Positions 36,314-48,601 are shown, counted from the first letter of the stretch. The stretch is DNA of 64,000 nucleotides from Heterohyrax brucei (GCA_028571685.1 CM053146.1:110893431-110957430); one strand, 5' to 3'. Made by a program: numbers and translations. The notes: generated by a model from the letters alone, not told the origin.

Positions 36314-36852
36314 TGTTAGAGCAGCCCTAGCTGACTAAAACAGAATATGGGATGTCATGGTTTGAATTGTGTCCCCCCAAAAATGTGTGCAGTCACGTGG
36401 CTAGGATATGGTTCCCAGTATCTTGGGACTGTCCTCCATTGTGTGGTTTTGCTAACCTGTATGTTAAAGGATTAGGGTGGGGCTGTGAATTCCTGCTATG
36501 GGGGAAGTTTCCCTGGAGTATGGCTTGCCCCACCCTTAATGCTTTTAGCTTGCAAGGAATAAAAGGAAAAAGAACCAAGGACAATTTGAGAACCTCGCTA
36601 CCATCAAGCAAGCAGCACCGGGAGCAGAGCACGTCGTTCAGACCAGAGGTTCTTGCGTTAGGACACTCCCTGGACAATGACTGATGCAATACCGGACTTT
36701 CCTCCAGAGTCGTCAAGGGGAAAGTCTTTCCCTGGAGCGGACACCCTGAATATGGACTTGCAACCTACCGGACTGTGTAAGAATAAATCTTTTTTTGTTA
36801 AAGCCATCCACTCTGTGGTATTTCTGTTAGAGCAGCCTAGCTGACTAAAACA
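36314..36852 (+). mobile_element. type B LTR preceded by a 29-bp LTR remnant
   Basis: A full LTR runs from TGTCATGG at 36353 to CTAAAACA at 36852 (500 bp), nearly identical to the copy at 21320-21821. Just upstream, 36314-36342 repeats the last 29 bp of the LTR (TGTTAGAG to CTAAAACA), and ten bases 'gaatatggga' (36343-36352) sit between them, resembling the start of a MaLR internal region ('gaatttggta'). The 5-bp duplication 'ccatg' flanks the whole unit, at 36309-36313 and 36853-36857, not the LTR alone. Confidence 0.88.
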
Positions 36853-36857
36853 CCATG

Positions 36858-37196
36858 TAACTGAACAACTCCTTGAATTAGAAGAACTTCTTCACTAGAT
36901 AGATCTAAAGGGTGGCCCCAAAGTTTGGAAATACAGATAAATTATAAATGACTTATTAGTGTCATATTATAAAGCATGAAAAATGACATCCAGGTTTCCA
37001 ATTTTTAAGGTGAACTTTGCTTAATTTTTCTCTGATATTATAATCCACGTGTTTTTCATGCCAATAATCATAAAGCAACATAATATCATTTACCTTTTGA
37101 AAAAAGGCTTAATAAAAATTATTTGAGTTTATGTTGCCAGTTTTATTGAAAATATATTTTAAAATTATAATAATTTAAATACAAATAATAACTTAC
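36858..37196. other. unassigned AT-rich intron
   Basis: AT-rich sequence with no repeat that I recognise, lying between the LTR insertion and exon 5. Confidence 0.4.
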
Positions 37197-37254
37197 CTAA
37201 CATTGGAGAAGAATCTTCCTTTGCATATGTTGGTTTAAAAGCATTACTCACATT
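37197..37254 (-). CDS. exon 5 of the minus-strand gene (distal)
   Basis: 58 nt between acceptor 'ctttaatttcag' and donor TTAG|gtaagt, both good matches to consensus. It is open only when read from phase 0 (the other two frames stop within four codons), giving NVSNAFKPTYAKEDSSPML plus one base. Phase 0 entry matches the internal donor of exon 4 at 53982, and the leftover base matches exon 6. The peptide is hydrophilic with no domain that I know. The distance from exon 4 is 16.7 kb, filled with transposons. Confidence 0.65.
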
Positions 37255-37589
37255 CTGAAATTAAAGCACAGAAAGTGAACAGAAAATGTAGGAAAAGACA
37301 AACATCCAAAGAAAATACATGATATTAATTTGGATAACACTGGCCTCTTCTTGTTTTCTAAGGTCCAAGAAACAAAAATATTAATCTAACTGATAAAATA
37401 AAATAATAATACATTAACATCAAAAATAGCACGTAAGAAAAGAGAAGACAGAGTGATGTTGCAGGAAATGACAAAATAGGGCAGCCCAAGAGTAGACTCC
37501 ACCACTAAAGCAACCATAACCTGGCAAAGACTAACAGAATCTACTTTTCAAAACTCTGGAATCTAACCCCAAATTTACAGCAACCAGCA
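37255..37589. other. intron, unassigned
   Basis: AT-rich sequence; I see no exon or recognisable repeat before the L1 fragment that begins near 37590. Confidence 0.4.
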
Positions 37590-38320
37590 GTACTATAAGA
37601 CTATGGTAGTCAAAACATCCTGATACTGGTACAATGGCAGACATACCGACAAATGAAACAAAACTGAGAATACATCATCTTATCCTCAACAAAGGCCCAA
37701 AGTCCAGCAAATGGTGCTGGCAAAACTGGATGTCCATCTGCAAAAAAGTGAAACAGGTCCCATACCACACAACATAAACAAAAACTAACACAAAATGGAT
37801 CAAAGACATAAATATAAACCCCAAACCTATAAAGGTCATAGAAGAAAAAATAAATCAATGCTAGAGGCCCTAACCCACAGCATTAATGTGATACAAACCA
37901 TAATTAACATTACACAAACATTAGAAGGTAAGTTGAGATCTTGTAAAAATTAAATACTTAATGCTCATCAAAAAACTTCACAAAAGAGTAAGAAAGAGCA
38001 CCTACAGACTGAAAAAAAAATTTGGCTATGACAAATTCTATGAAGACTTAACCTCTAAAATCTATCGGGAAATCCAACACCTCTACACCTGAAGGATCCT
38101 TGGTGGGTTAGTGGTTAAGAGCTATGGCTGCAAACCCAAAGATCAGCACTTCTAATCAATCAGCTGCTCCTTGGAAACCATATGGGGCAGTTCTACTCTG
38201 TCTTATAGGGTTGCTGTGAGTCAAAATTCACCTGATGCCAAAGATTTTGGTTTTTGGTTTTTCTACAACAAAAAAGACAAGTAATCTAATCAACATTTAC
38301 AGCAGCCAAGGGATCACATA
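37590..38320 (+). repeat. L1 ORF2 C-terminal fragment
   Basis: Blocks 'atactggtacaatggcagac', 'ggtgctggcaaaactggatg', 'tccatctgcaaaaaagtg' and 'atcaaagacataaatataaa' are the L1 ORF2 C-terminal region. Broken by stops and split by the AfroSINE at 38093. Confidence 0.8.
38093..38265 (+). repeat. AfroSINE
   Basis: Near-complete sense copy: 'gggttagtggttaagagcta', 'tgctccttggaaaccatatg', 'cagttctactctgtcttata', ending in the 'ttggtttttggtttt' tail. 'tctaca' on both sides may be the target duplication. Confidence 0.88.
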
Positions 38321-38964
38321 ATGAAGTAAAGGGACACAGAATTTCAGTGTTTAAGGTAATCTTTGTCAGGTCCCCAATGATCACTGAGATAACAGAACAG
38401 AGACACCAGTGACCATACATGACAAGGAATATGGCATTTATTCTCTAAAAAATTTGGAAAAGTCATTAAATAGACAGAGGACTGCAGCCCTTTATTATTA
38501 ACAACAGTAACCCATATAGAAGAGAAACATCCGATTTCCAGGATTAACAGGCCTTTAAGCAGCAGGATGAGGCTAAAGTTCAATATCGACATGAACCATG
38601 TCCTTCAGGGTCTCATACCCAAACAACTGAATCATAAACCATCAGAATATAACTTAGAAAGTCACATGGCTTTCTTCTTAAGTTTTTGTGTTGACTTTTT
38701 CACTTGGCCTGAAGCATAAATCCAAGTACACAGATCCACTGCTCTCAAGTCAGTTCTGATTTATAGTGACTGCCACACCTTTCTCCCAAAGAGCAGCTAA
38801 TGGGTTTGAACTGCTGAGTGGTTAAATGCTTAACCAGTGGACCACCAGGGTTCCTTAATCCAAGAACAGGAGAATGTATTAACAATTGCACAAACTGTCT
38901 TGGCTCACAAGGAGAGCATCTAGAGAAAATCTGTCTTCCATAAAAACCTTGGCAAGTGTATTGC
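38321..38964. other. unassigned, possibly LTR-derived, with one AfroSINE
   Basis: 38320-38735 is not a repeat that I can name. The flank on the other side of the SINE (38860-38960) continues in the same style. An old LTR or retroviral piece is possible but not shown. Confidence 0.35.
38735..38860 (-). repeat. AfroSINE, antisense
   Basis: Plus strand: 'gctctcaagtcagttctgat', 'agcagctaatgggtttgaac', 'ttaaccagtggaccaccagg', the complement of the AfroSINE tail and tRNA-like head. Confidence 0.8.
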
Positions 38965-39840
38965 TGAGAGAATCTCCTGTATCCTATATTGGTGAGTGGC
39001 ATCTGGGGTCTTAAAAGCTAGCAATCTGCCATCTGAGGTTCACCAAATGGTCCCAACTCATCTGGAACAGATGATGACCAAAAACAAAGACACGAGGAAA
39101 AAGGAGCCCAGGAGGCAGAAGCACTCATGTGAATGGGAGACTGTATTGACATGGGACCAGAAGAACCAAATGGTGCCCAGCTACCACCAAAGACAGCTGT
39201 GATGGAGCATACAACATACCGTCCTTGTGGCAAAATGAGAAAAAGAGGAGTGCAGCTCAAGAACTTCACTAAAAGACCGAAATTGATGGTCTGATCCCCT
39301 GGGAGCATGGCCCCTAGAACTGCTGCTGCCTCTGACCAGAAAACTCTACTAAGGTCAACTCTTCGGACAAGAATAGACTGGACTCAGGGATACAATGTGA
39401 CCATCTGGTGTGTGTACTTTATGGTTCTATGCATTTATAGGAGGCTGTCCTACTGGTCTCTTTCTAGATGGGAGAGAAGAGGGTCAAGAGGAGGGGACAG
39501 GAAAGTGTTAAGAGGATACTTGTTAAGATTATGCCCCATCATGGCTGCCTTTGGTGGTAGCCGTGCACCATCTGGTTTGTCTGGTCACATGTCAATACAG
39601 TCTCCCATTCGCATGGGTTCTTCTGCCTCCTAGGCTCTTTTTACCTTGGGTCTTTTTTCTGGGTCATCAACTGTTCCAGATGAGGATGGCAAAAGTATAG
39701 AATGAAAACCAGGGGAGCTGTCACAGGGCAAGGAGAGCAGGAGAAGCTGCAGCTAGGCAGGCATGCAAAATTGATTTTGATTGTATACTTTCACTTACTC
39801 ACAATGAAAAGCAAACAATAACAACAACAACAAAAAACCT
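38965..39840 (+). repeat. L1 3' UTR with an internal inverted duplication
   Basis: Same 3' UTR family as L1-B ('tctggggtcttaaaagctag', 'aaaagaccgaaattgatggt', ending 'ttgattttgattgtatactt'). Positions 39533-39692 repeat 39060-39217 in reverse complement. No ORF2 remains attached. An A/C-rich tail lies at 39805-39840. Confidence 0.82.
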
Positions 39841-40084
39841 GGCAAGTGAGTAACGGCTGACCTGAATGTTGTATCTGATGACTTCAGCTGAAGTAAATGT
39901 CTTATTATGTTTTCTAATTGGATAGTTTTCACTGCGAGAACAATTGCCTACAGGGCACACCTAAATGACAATAACAGGTCAGTTATTCTTTTGAGAAACT
40001 GTCATGATTAACCAAGCATAGCCTCATTTTGGTGATGTATCTACAGTTTCCTGAGGGCTACATGATCTACTAGTGGTGTCTCCT
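39841..40084. other. unassigned sequence
   Basis: Intervening DNA without a recognisable repeat or gene. Confidence 0.35.
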
Positions 40085-40500
40085 TAAACACTTGAGGGCT
40101 TCTTACAGTCATTCCTAAGGAGCATGGAAAGATTGGATAATGAAAGAAGGAAGACAGAAGAATCGATGCCTTCAAATTCTGTTGTTGGTGAAGAATATGG
40201 AATATACAATGAATACATTGCCAGAAGAATGAACAAATCAGTCTTAAAAGAGATACAACCAGAATGCGCCTTAGAAGTGAGGATGGTGAGATGACTTTGT
40301 CTTGCTTACTTTGGACATGTCATCAGGGAAGACCAGTAATTAGTAAAGGACATCAATGAAAACAAGGAATCCCCCAGTGAGATGAAGTGACAACTTAGCC
40401 ACAAAATGGACTCAAATACACCAATGATCATGAGGACTGGACAATTTTTTTCTGTTGTACACCAGTCTCCATGACTCAGCAGCAACTAACAAAGTTGCCA
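40085..40500 (+). repeat. RTE (BovB-type) 3' end, sense
   Basis: Contains 'atggaaagattggataatga', 'attgccagaagaatgaacaa', 'ttactttggacatgtcatca' and ends near 'ctcagcagcaactaac'. These correspond, in reverse complement, to the 3' part of the RTE copy at 42752-45935 (the YFGHV-encoding segment). Confidence 0.8.
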
Positions 40501-42751
40501 ATAACCACAGCTTTGGGAGGGAGACAAGTTAATGCCAGCATTCCACATGAGGAGCATAGTCCTGGGGACACACTAGGTGACCTTGGAAAGCATATTTAAA
40601 ATTTTTGGACCCCTTCAAGTAGGAACTATATTAATTAGTAGATGAAGAAACTGCAAATGTCCTCAATGCAACCTCTCAGCTGAATGGTAAGCACTTGGAG
40701 TTCTCAGCTGAATTTGAAAAATTGAGTCTGGTCCTTGTTTTTGGACAAACTACTTGCAGTAGTCCAATGTGTTTTGTTTGTTTCTGCCACCAGCTAAGAA
40801 GCATTCATCTTGTCTCATGAAATGATGCAGTGATAGCCGTGGCAGTAGAGGTGATGAGGACATTTGGCAGTTTTGATAGATGTTTTGCATGTGATTGCAA
40901 GAACAAATGTTATCTTCTGCTGTTCCCAATAAACTTCACAATAAGGTTAAGGAGAATGGTGAACAAATCATGGTTAGATCTATCTGGAAAGAACAGTGAA
41001 TCCAAACAGCCAGTTAAATTTTAGGCACTTGCAATAGCTTGGGAGTCACATCAGTGCATTTTGCTTTGTGAAGGAAGCACCAGGGATGATTTTGAAAAAC
41101 AAAGATCACTAATATTCCTCTCCAACTTAACAGATTCTGGTTTCTGAGGTGTTCCCTTCTCAGATGTTGAGCTTGTTGTTCTCCCTTGACCACTCCAAAA
41201 CTGGTGTGTTTTATTACAGTAGTGAGGGTGGCACAGTGGTTAAGAGCTCAGGTTACTAACCAGAAGGTTGGCAGTTCAAATCAACCAGCTACTCCTTCAA
41301 AATCCTACAGGGCAGTTCTACTCTGTCCTATAGGTGGCTATGAGTCAGAACTGACTCAACAGCAGGGGGTTTTATATCACCCAAACTTTTCAAATGGAAT
41401 AGTCAGGTCCAAGAGGAAGCACAGGTATTTTGAAAAAATGTACACAGCCTAACTATGTCCCCCACATTGGTCCATATGAGATGTGACAAGCGGTCTACTC
41501 AACTGACTGGTCATTATCCTTACAATCTAGCACCGTATCAATCAAACAAGAGAACAGGTGGATGAACCAAATTGTTTCACTGTCTCAGGCCGTTTGGCTG
41601 GATGGCCTTGCTAGTACAAACCAGGCCAAACTGGGGTTGCCATTAGTAGGGAAAAAAGGCATCATGTCCCCAGATGGTCAAGACGGAATCCCAAGTTTTC
41701 ATATGCATCTATGTAATATCCATCCTTTTTTCCTGATCATTACCCATGGCATAGTTGAGAGAAAATGATCTCTTACTGGGAATAGCTGCCACACACTCTG
41801 CGTTGGGTGGACCTGGAGGTGATGACAGTAGAGTCCAAAATCTTTGAGTCACTTTTTTAATGCTGGATGTTCCCAAGTTTATCAATACCAGAAGCCTGTA
41901 GATGTAGAGGATGCGAAATGTCCATCAAACACCTTGACTAAAAACTCACTTGTGAATGACTTTTGCATGCCACTCTCAGGCCATTATCAAACAGTCTAGA
42001 AATCCAGAAACATGACCCAGAATAGTTTCAAGAACCACAATAGATGATTAGGAGTGATGAGATTAGAATTAAACAGAAATATCATAATCTAAAAAAATGT
42101 CAACCAATAACTCCCAAAGGGTGTCAGATGTCTAATACTAAGAGAAGGTGGGATAATGCTGCATACAACTTTTCTCACCGAGATAAATGGGTCATATTTT
42201 GGCAGGAGTCAAGTCTGGCATGCAGTGGTAGTCTCCACACTGGAAACCTCTACCAAAGTAGAGTCCCTTACTTTGTACTCGGCTTTTATGGTGGATGCTT
42301 TGCTGTGTCTAACAGAGGCAGCAGTGGTGGCATTTTAGATTAAAGGGACACAATCAACAGTTTGATTTCACTCAAACTTATCAGAGAATATGCCCTACAG
42401 TGGCTATCTACATAAGTGACTCAGATAGTTTCTTTAATATGGCACTTTGTGGTTTTCTAAACGAACAGATAGGCCATTGGCAACACCTCAAAACTAAGTG
42501 AAAATATAGTAAAGTTCTTTGGTGGAGTATTGGCCAGAGTCTGCGTGGAGTAACCACTATCATTTTTGGTTCTGCACAGCCAGAGCTTAGGCTGAACAGT
42601 CGCAACAGCCAAGTGAACACCATTAGATTTCAGCTTAGCTGAATAATCAGTGAAGCTGGCTTAGTCATTTAGGTGAACCGTTGAATCAGGGTCCCACTGA
42701 GTCAGTGACTTTGCTTCAAGTAGTAGAATAAGCATGAAGTTTTCCATAAAG
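40501..42751. other. degraded, possibly retroviral sequence
   Basis: Aside from the AfroSINE at 41215, no family is clear. The style (dense short open frames on both strands, GC near 43%, retrovirus-like minus-strand frame at 42408-42623) resembles an old endogenous retrovirus interior, but I found no diagnostic pol motif here. Confidence 0.35.
41215..41375 (+). repeat. AfroSINE
   Basis: Sense copy: 'gcacagtggttaagagctca', 'ggttggcagttcaaatcaac', 'ggcagttctactctgtccta', 'gagtcagaactgactcaaca'. Confidence 0.9.
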
Positions 42752-45700
42752 GAGTTGTTGTTGTTAGGTGCCATCAAGTTGGTTCCAACTCATAGCGATC
42801 CTATGCACAACAGAACAAAACACTGTGCGGTCTTGCACCATGTCCACAATCATTTTTATGCTTAAGCCCATTATTGCGGCCACTGTGTTAATCTATCTCG
42901 TCAAGGGTCTTCCTCTTTTTGCTGACCCTCCACTCTACCATGCATAATGTTCTTCTCCAGGGACAGATCCCTCCTGACAACATGTCCAAAATATGTAAGA
43001 CAGTCTTGCCATCTTTGCTTCCAAGGAGCACTCTGGTTGTACTTCTTCCAGAACAGATCTGTTGGTTCTTCTGGCAGTCCATTGTACATTCAACATTCTT
43101 CTTCAGCACCACAATTCAAAGACATCAGTTCATCTTCTGTCTTCTTTGTTCATTGTCCAGCTTTTGCATGCATATGATGTGATTTAAAATATCACTGCTT
43201 GAGTCAGGTGCATTTTAATCTTCAAGGTAACATCTTTACTTTTCAATAATTTAAAGACACTTTGCAAAATGCACTGTGCATTTTGGATTCTTGACTGCTG
43301 CTTCCATGGGTGTTGATTGTGGACTCAAATAAAATGAAATCCTTGACAACCTCAATCCTTTCTCCATTTATGGCAATGTTGCTTACTTGTCTAGTTGTGA
43401 GGATTTTTATTTTCTTGATGTTGAAGTGCAATCCACACTGAAGGCTTTGGTCCTTGATCTTTATCATTAAGTGTTTCAAATCTTCTTCACTTTCAGCAAA
43501 AGGTGGTGCTGTCTGTGTGATGCGGGTTTTTAATGAGTCTTCCTCCAGTCCTGACGCCTCATTCTTCTTTGTATAATCCAGCTTCTCAGATTCTTTGCGC
43601 AGCATACAGATTGAAAAGGTGTGATGAAAGGATACAACCCTGATGCACACCTTTCCTAACTTTAAACCATGCAGTATCCCCTTGTTCTGTTTGCATGACT
43701 ACCACTTGATCCACATACAGATTCCTCATGAGCACGATCAAGTGTTCCGAAATTCCCATTCTCCGCAATGTCAGCTGTAATTTATTACAATCCACACAGT
43801 TGAATGTCTTTGCATAGTCAACGAAACACAGGTAAACATCTTTCTGGTATTGCCTGCTTTCAGCCAAGATCCATCTGACATTAGCAATGATATCCGTGGT
43901 TCCAAGTCTTCTCCTGAATCCAGTTTGAATTTCTGACAGTTCCTTGTCAATATACTGTTGCAGGCACTGTTGAATGATCTTGAGCAAAATTTTACTTGTG
44001 TATGATATTAATTATATTGTTCAGTAATTTCTTGGATCACCTTTCTTTGAAATGGGCATAAATAGGGAATTCTTCCAGTCAGTTGGCCAGATAACTGTCC
44101 TCCAAACTTCCTGGCATAGACAAATAAGCATTTCTAGTGCTGCATCTGTTTGTTGAAATATTTCAATTGGTATTCCATCAGCTCATGGAGCCTTGTTTTC
44201 TGCCAATGCCCTCAACACAGCTTCGACTTCTTCCTTTGTTACTATCAGTTTCTGATCATAAGCTACCCCTTCAAATGGCTGAACACTGACCAGTTCTTTC
44301 TAGTATAATGACTGTGTATTCCTTTCATCTTTTGATGCTCCCTGAGTTGTTTAATAGTTTCCCTGCAGAATCCTTCACTATTGCAACTTGAGGCTTGGAT
44401 TTTTTCTTCAGTTCTTTCAGTGTGAGAAATGCAGAATATGTGCTCCCCTTCTGGTTTTCCATTTCCAGCTCTTTGCACGTGTCATTATAATCCTTTGTCT
44501 TCTCAAGCTGCCCTTTGAAATTTTCTGTTTACTTCTTTTGCCATTCTTTCCTTTGCTTTAGCTGCTCAACATTTGAGAGCAAATTTTAGAGTCTCTTCTG
44601 ACACCCATTTTGGTCTTTACTTTCTTTCCTGTCTTTTTAAAGACCTCTTGCTCTCTTCATGGATGATGTGTTTGATGTCATTCCAAATTCATCTGGTCTT
44701 CAGTCATTAGTAGTCAACACATCAAATCTGTTCTTGAGATGGTCTTTAAACTCAGGAGGGATATCTTCAAGGTCACACTTTGGCTCTTGTGAACTTGTTC
44801 TAATTTTCTTCAGTTTAAATTTCAATTTGCATACGAGCACTTGATCTGTGCCGCAGTTAGCACTTGGTCTTGTTCTGTCTGCTGACATGGAGCTTTTACA
44901 TTGCCTTTTTCCACAGATGTAGTTGATTTTGTTCCTGTGTATTTCATCTAGTGAGGTCCATGTGTGCAGTCGTTGTTTGTGTTTGTTAAAAAGGTATTCA
45001 CAATGAAGAAGTCTTTAGTCTTGCAAAATTCTATCATGCGATCTCCAGCATTGTTTCTATTACCAAGGTTGTATTTCCCAACTATCAATTTTTCTTTGTT
45101 TCCAACTTTTGCATTCCAGTCACCAGTAATCATCAATGCTTCTGGGTTGCATGTTCTATCAATTTCAGACTGCAGAAGCTGGTAAAAAATCTTCAGTCTC
45201 TTCATCTTCGACCTCAGTGGCTGGTGAGTAAATTTGAATAACAGTCATATTAACTGGCCTTCCTTGTAGGTATATGGATATTATCCTATCACTGACAGGA
45301 TTGTACTTCAGGGCAGATCTTGAAATGTTCTTTTTAATGATGAATTTTCTCTTGAAGGTTTTGTTCCCAGAGTAGTAGACCATATGATTGCCAGATTCAA
45401 AATGGCCAGTACCAGTCCGTTTCAGCTCACTACCACCTAGGAGATCGATGTTTATGCATTCCATTTCATTTTTTACAATTTTGAATTTTCCTAGATTCAT
45501 ACTTCATACATTCCATGTTTTGATTATTAATGGATGTTTGCAGCTGTTTGTTCTCATTTTGGGTCATGCCACATCAGCAAATGAAGATCCCAGGGGCTTT
45601 ACTCCATCCACATCATAAGGTCTACTCTACTTTGAGGAGACAATTCTTCCACAGTCATCTTCTAAGTGCCTTCTGACCTGGGGAGGGGGGCTCATTTTCT

Positions 45701-45935
45701 GGCACTATATCTGACAGTGTTCTGCTGCTGTTCATAATGTCTTCCCTAGCAAATTGTTTTCAGAAGTAGACTGCTGGGTTCTTCTTTCTAGTCTGTCTTA
45801 GTCTAGCAGCTCAACTGAAGCCAGTCTACCATGGGTGACCCTGCTGGTACACAAACACCAGTGGCATAGCTTCTAGCATCATAACAACAAGCAAGCTTCC
45901 ACTGACAGACAAGTGGAGGCTGCTCACTCAAAGGG
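42752..45935 (-). mobile_element. near full-length RTE LINE (BovB-related), antisense
   Basis: About 3.2 kb, read on the minus strand. The 5' region is at 45640-45935; the AP-type endonuclease at 45165-45500 and 44948-45205, with 'ITGDWNAKVGNKE' near 45115-45150; then a linker with broken frames; RT at 43586-43987, with 'IQTGFRRRLGTTDIIANVRW', 'YLCFVDYAKTFNCVD' and 'VHQGCILSSHLFN'; and the YFGHV-type end near 42990-43020. The 3' terminus lies at 42752-42800 ('gccatcaagttggttccaac'). RTE elements encode one endonuclease-RT protein. Multiple stops and frameshifts, including in RT, make this copy dead. The order of landmarks matches the fragments at 40085 and 61264. Confidence 0.88.
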
Positions 45936-46644
45936 GTAGGTGCCACTTTTTCATATAAAACCAAATGGTGCTAGAACAAAGTCAGATACATTCTTGAGCA
46001 CATTATTTCTATTTGACTCTGAAGGCCTGCTGATTTAGGTCCCAATCAAAGGATGCTGATTTGCAAGTTAGTTGATAATTGAGGGCTACTTAGTAGAATG
46101 CTCAGGTGAGGTACATGGTCTTCCACACCAAAGATTTAAAAAATATGCTGGGCCTCTCTTTTGGTTGTGGGGACTGGGGAAGTAGAGCAAAGAGACAGCA
46201 GTGTTTCTTTAAATGCCACATAGTGTCCCAAGAAAATTTATGTGGTAAGCGGGCACTTGGATTTTATCAGGGTTTATCAGCTACCCATGTTGGCAGGGGT
46301 GTAAAAACACCACAGTTGGGGTGATTGAGGCCAAGGCTTTTGCCCAGCCATCCAACAGCTGTATCCTGACCTACCCACTTGTGACAAATGGCAAGGCCAT
46401 TTGTCTCATGAGCACTTCCCTCCATGTGGTAGTGCCAAATAGGAGACTGCCCTCTGATACTTGATGAGCATTTGCAGTGTGAACATGCACAACATCAATT
46501 TCATTACAGAGTTAGCAGTGGAAACAACTGACAACAATACAGTGAATTGCCTCCGAGGGCCCTATCCCTAATGCCACTTTCCCCTCTGCAAGTTTTGTCC
46601 AAACCCTCTTAATTGACTTTAGGTACTTTTTCCCCCTACCGAAA

Positions 46645-46792
46645 CACAGTGGCATGGTGGTTAAGAGCTTAGCTGCAAAATTAAAGGTCAGCAGTTTGAA
46701 TCCACCAGCTGCTCCTTGGGAACCCTAGGCAGCATCTCCACTCGGTCCTACAGATTCTTTTGAGTTGGAATCCATTCTATGGCAGCAGGCAT
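46645..46792 (+). repeat. AfroSINE
   Basis: Sense: 'gtggcatggtggttaagagc', 'ggtcagcagtttgaatccac', 'agctgctccttgggaaccct', 'tggaatccattctatggcag'. Confidence 0.88.
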
Positions 46793-47354
46793 TAATGGAA
46801 CACAGATGAATCAGCATGTTAGGGGCTATCAGGAGGCTATTTTTTGACTGGGCGCGCAGAGAGAGCAAGAGTGTGAGGGAAGTTCACCTATGGCGGATGG
46901 CAGGAGCAGCAGGAAGGCCTTTTCTTCTATTTGCTTCCTCATCTCAGGTTTGGTACTGCCTCCTATGTGCACCTCCAGCCTCCAGAGAGTGCTTTTACTC
47001 CAATAAGGGGCTGGAAGTGGGGGAGTAAGGGCCTTCCACTGTCCTACTTGTTAACAGCTGTCTAGAGGCTAAGCAGTGAGAGGCAGAATTGAAACAGACC
47101 ACCCAAATTATGCTTTGTTTAATGCTCCTTCCTTTCTGAAGAAAGCAATGACCTCAGTTGCTTTAAGGAAAAAGCTGAGTATGCTGCAGAACTTCAGGGA
47201 GGTGAAAGACACAAAGTTTTATAGCTCTTTATAGGCAATGAGGACCACAAGATGGAGCCATAGTAGCATGTGTAGAGCTGAAAGAAAAGATGAGGACATT
47301 AGCCACTAAAACCCAGAATCTTTTTCACATCTCCTGACCTAGCCTATACCCAAA

Positions 47355-47530
47355 CAAAACCTACTGCTGGAGGACAAAATAGAACTGCCCCATAGGGTTT
47401 CAAAGGCTGTAGATCTCCACAGAAGGAGAATGCCACATTTTTCTCCTGTGGAGTGTCTTGTGGGTTCAAACCATCCACCTTTCAGTTAGTAGCTGAGCAC
47501 TTAACCACTATGCCACCAAGGCTGGGCTCT
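47355..47530 (-). repeat. AfroSINE (long form), antisense
   Basis: Plus strand: 'gaactgccccatagggtttc', 'ggctgtagatctccacagaa', 'gggttcaaaccatccacctt', 'cttaaccactatgccaccaa'. The tail end (left) is truncated. Confidence 0.88.
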
Positions 47531-48601
47531 TTAGCCCACCCTATGATGGTCCTTATTTCTATCCTAGACAGTCATGGCTGCATCAGCATCCCATCTTCAT
47601 TTCCAAAACTGTCAGAAACCGTGCAAGGTCTAGGATTTTACCCTACCTGCAAGTCTGCCACAGTTTCATGGATTTTGGTAGAAGACTCCTGGGTCAGAGA
47701 CAAAGAACTTTGTTTTTCTGGGCAAAGTTCCCATGGAGCCAGCAATTTTCTTCAGCAGACAGAGGAAAATAATAAGGTTTCCTTGAAGCATTAACTGCCA
47801 CTTTTCATGTAAACCCAAGACACTGCCAGGGCCAGGCTATCATTTTCACTTGACAAGTGAGGTTTGCTGGGCCCTTTCTACTTGTTAGTTGTTGAGTCCA
47901 ACTATACTCCCTCCCTAAGGGCAATATTAAGCCAAAGAGTCACAAGGCCTTAATGGTTAAGGTGTTCACTTTTGACCAGAGCTCAATAGCAAAGTAATAG
48001 CTATTTTACAAAAGGGGAATACCTGGCAGCTGTGTCAGTAAGGCAATAAGTCCAAAACCTTGAAAGGTGTTTTCAGGCAGAGATCACCTCTCTTCACCAG
48101 AGGCTCCAAACAGCAAAATTAGACACAATGATTTGTGGCTTGAATTTGCTACTCTGTACAGTCATTAGGACTGTGCAGTCCCAAAGACAATATATCAGAG
48201 CTTGCTGGATAGCTCCCAAAATAGCCCGTTGGTGCAGACCCCACTGAAAAGATGCCCAAATGTGGCACATATTGACCCCCAAACACAGGATCCATTAAGA
48301 TGCTGTGCCTTCTGTCTTGGTGGAAGTAGGGGGCTAATGAGACTTTGATGGCCCGAAGGACTGAACATCATGAATCTTCCCAAATAGTCCCCCCAAAATT
48401 GACCTGGTAAGCAGACCTCTGCATTTTGTGAGTTTACAGCCACTCCTGCTGATGGAGATGTGACGATTTCACAATCAGGGCTGTTAAGACTGAGGCTTTT
48501 AACTTGCCAGCGATAGCACATTACCTATAAAATGAAAGCTTTAGACATCAGACGGTAGATCCATTCATGCTAAATGCTGGCCCACCCACTGGTGGCAAAT
48601 G

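Noticed and set aside
41186-41452. 88-codon plus frame containing a 'VAQWLRAQVTNQ' segment
   Set aside because: This is a translation through an AfroSINE; similar peptides arise from each sense copy.
46645-46720. tRNA-like sequence with A and B box resemblance
   Set aside because: It is the head of an AfroSINE, diverged from any tRNA and lacking a cloverleaf acceptor stem; the same holds for the other SINE heads.
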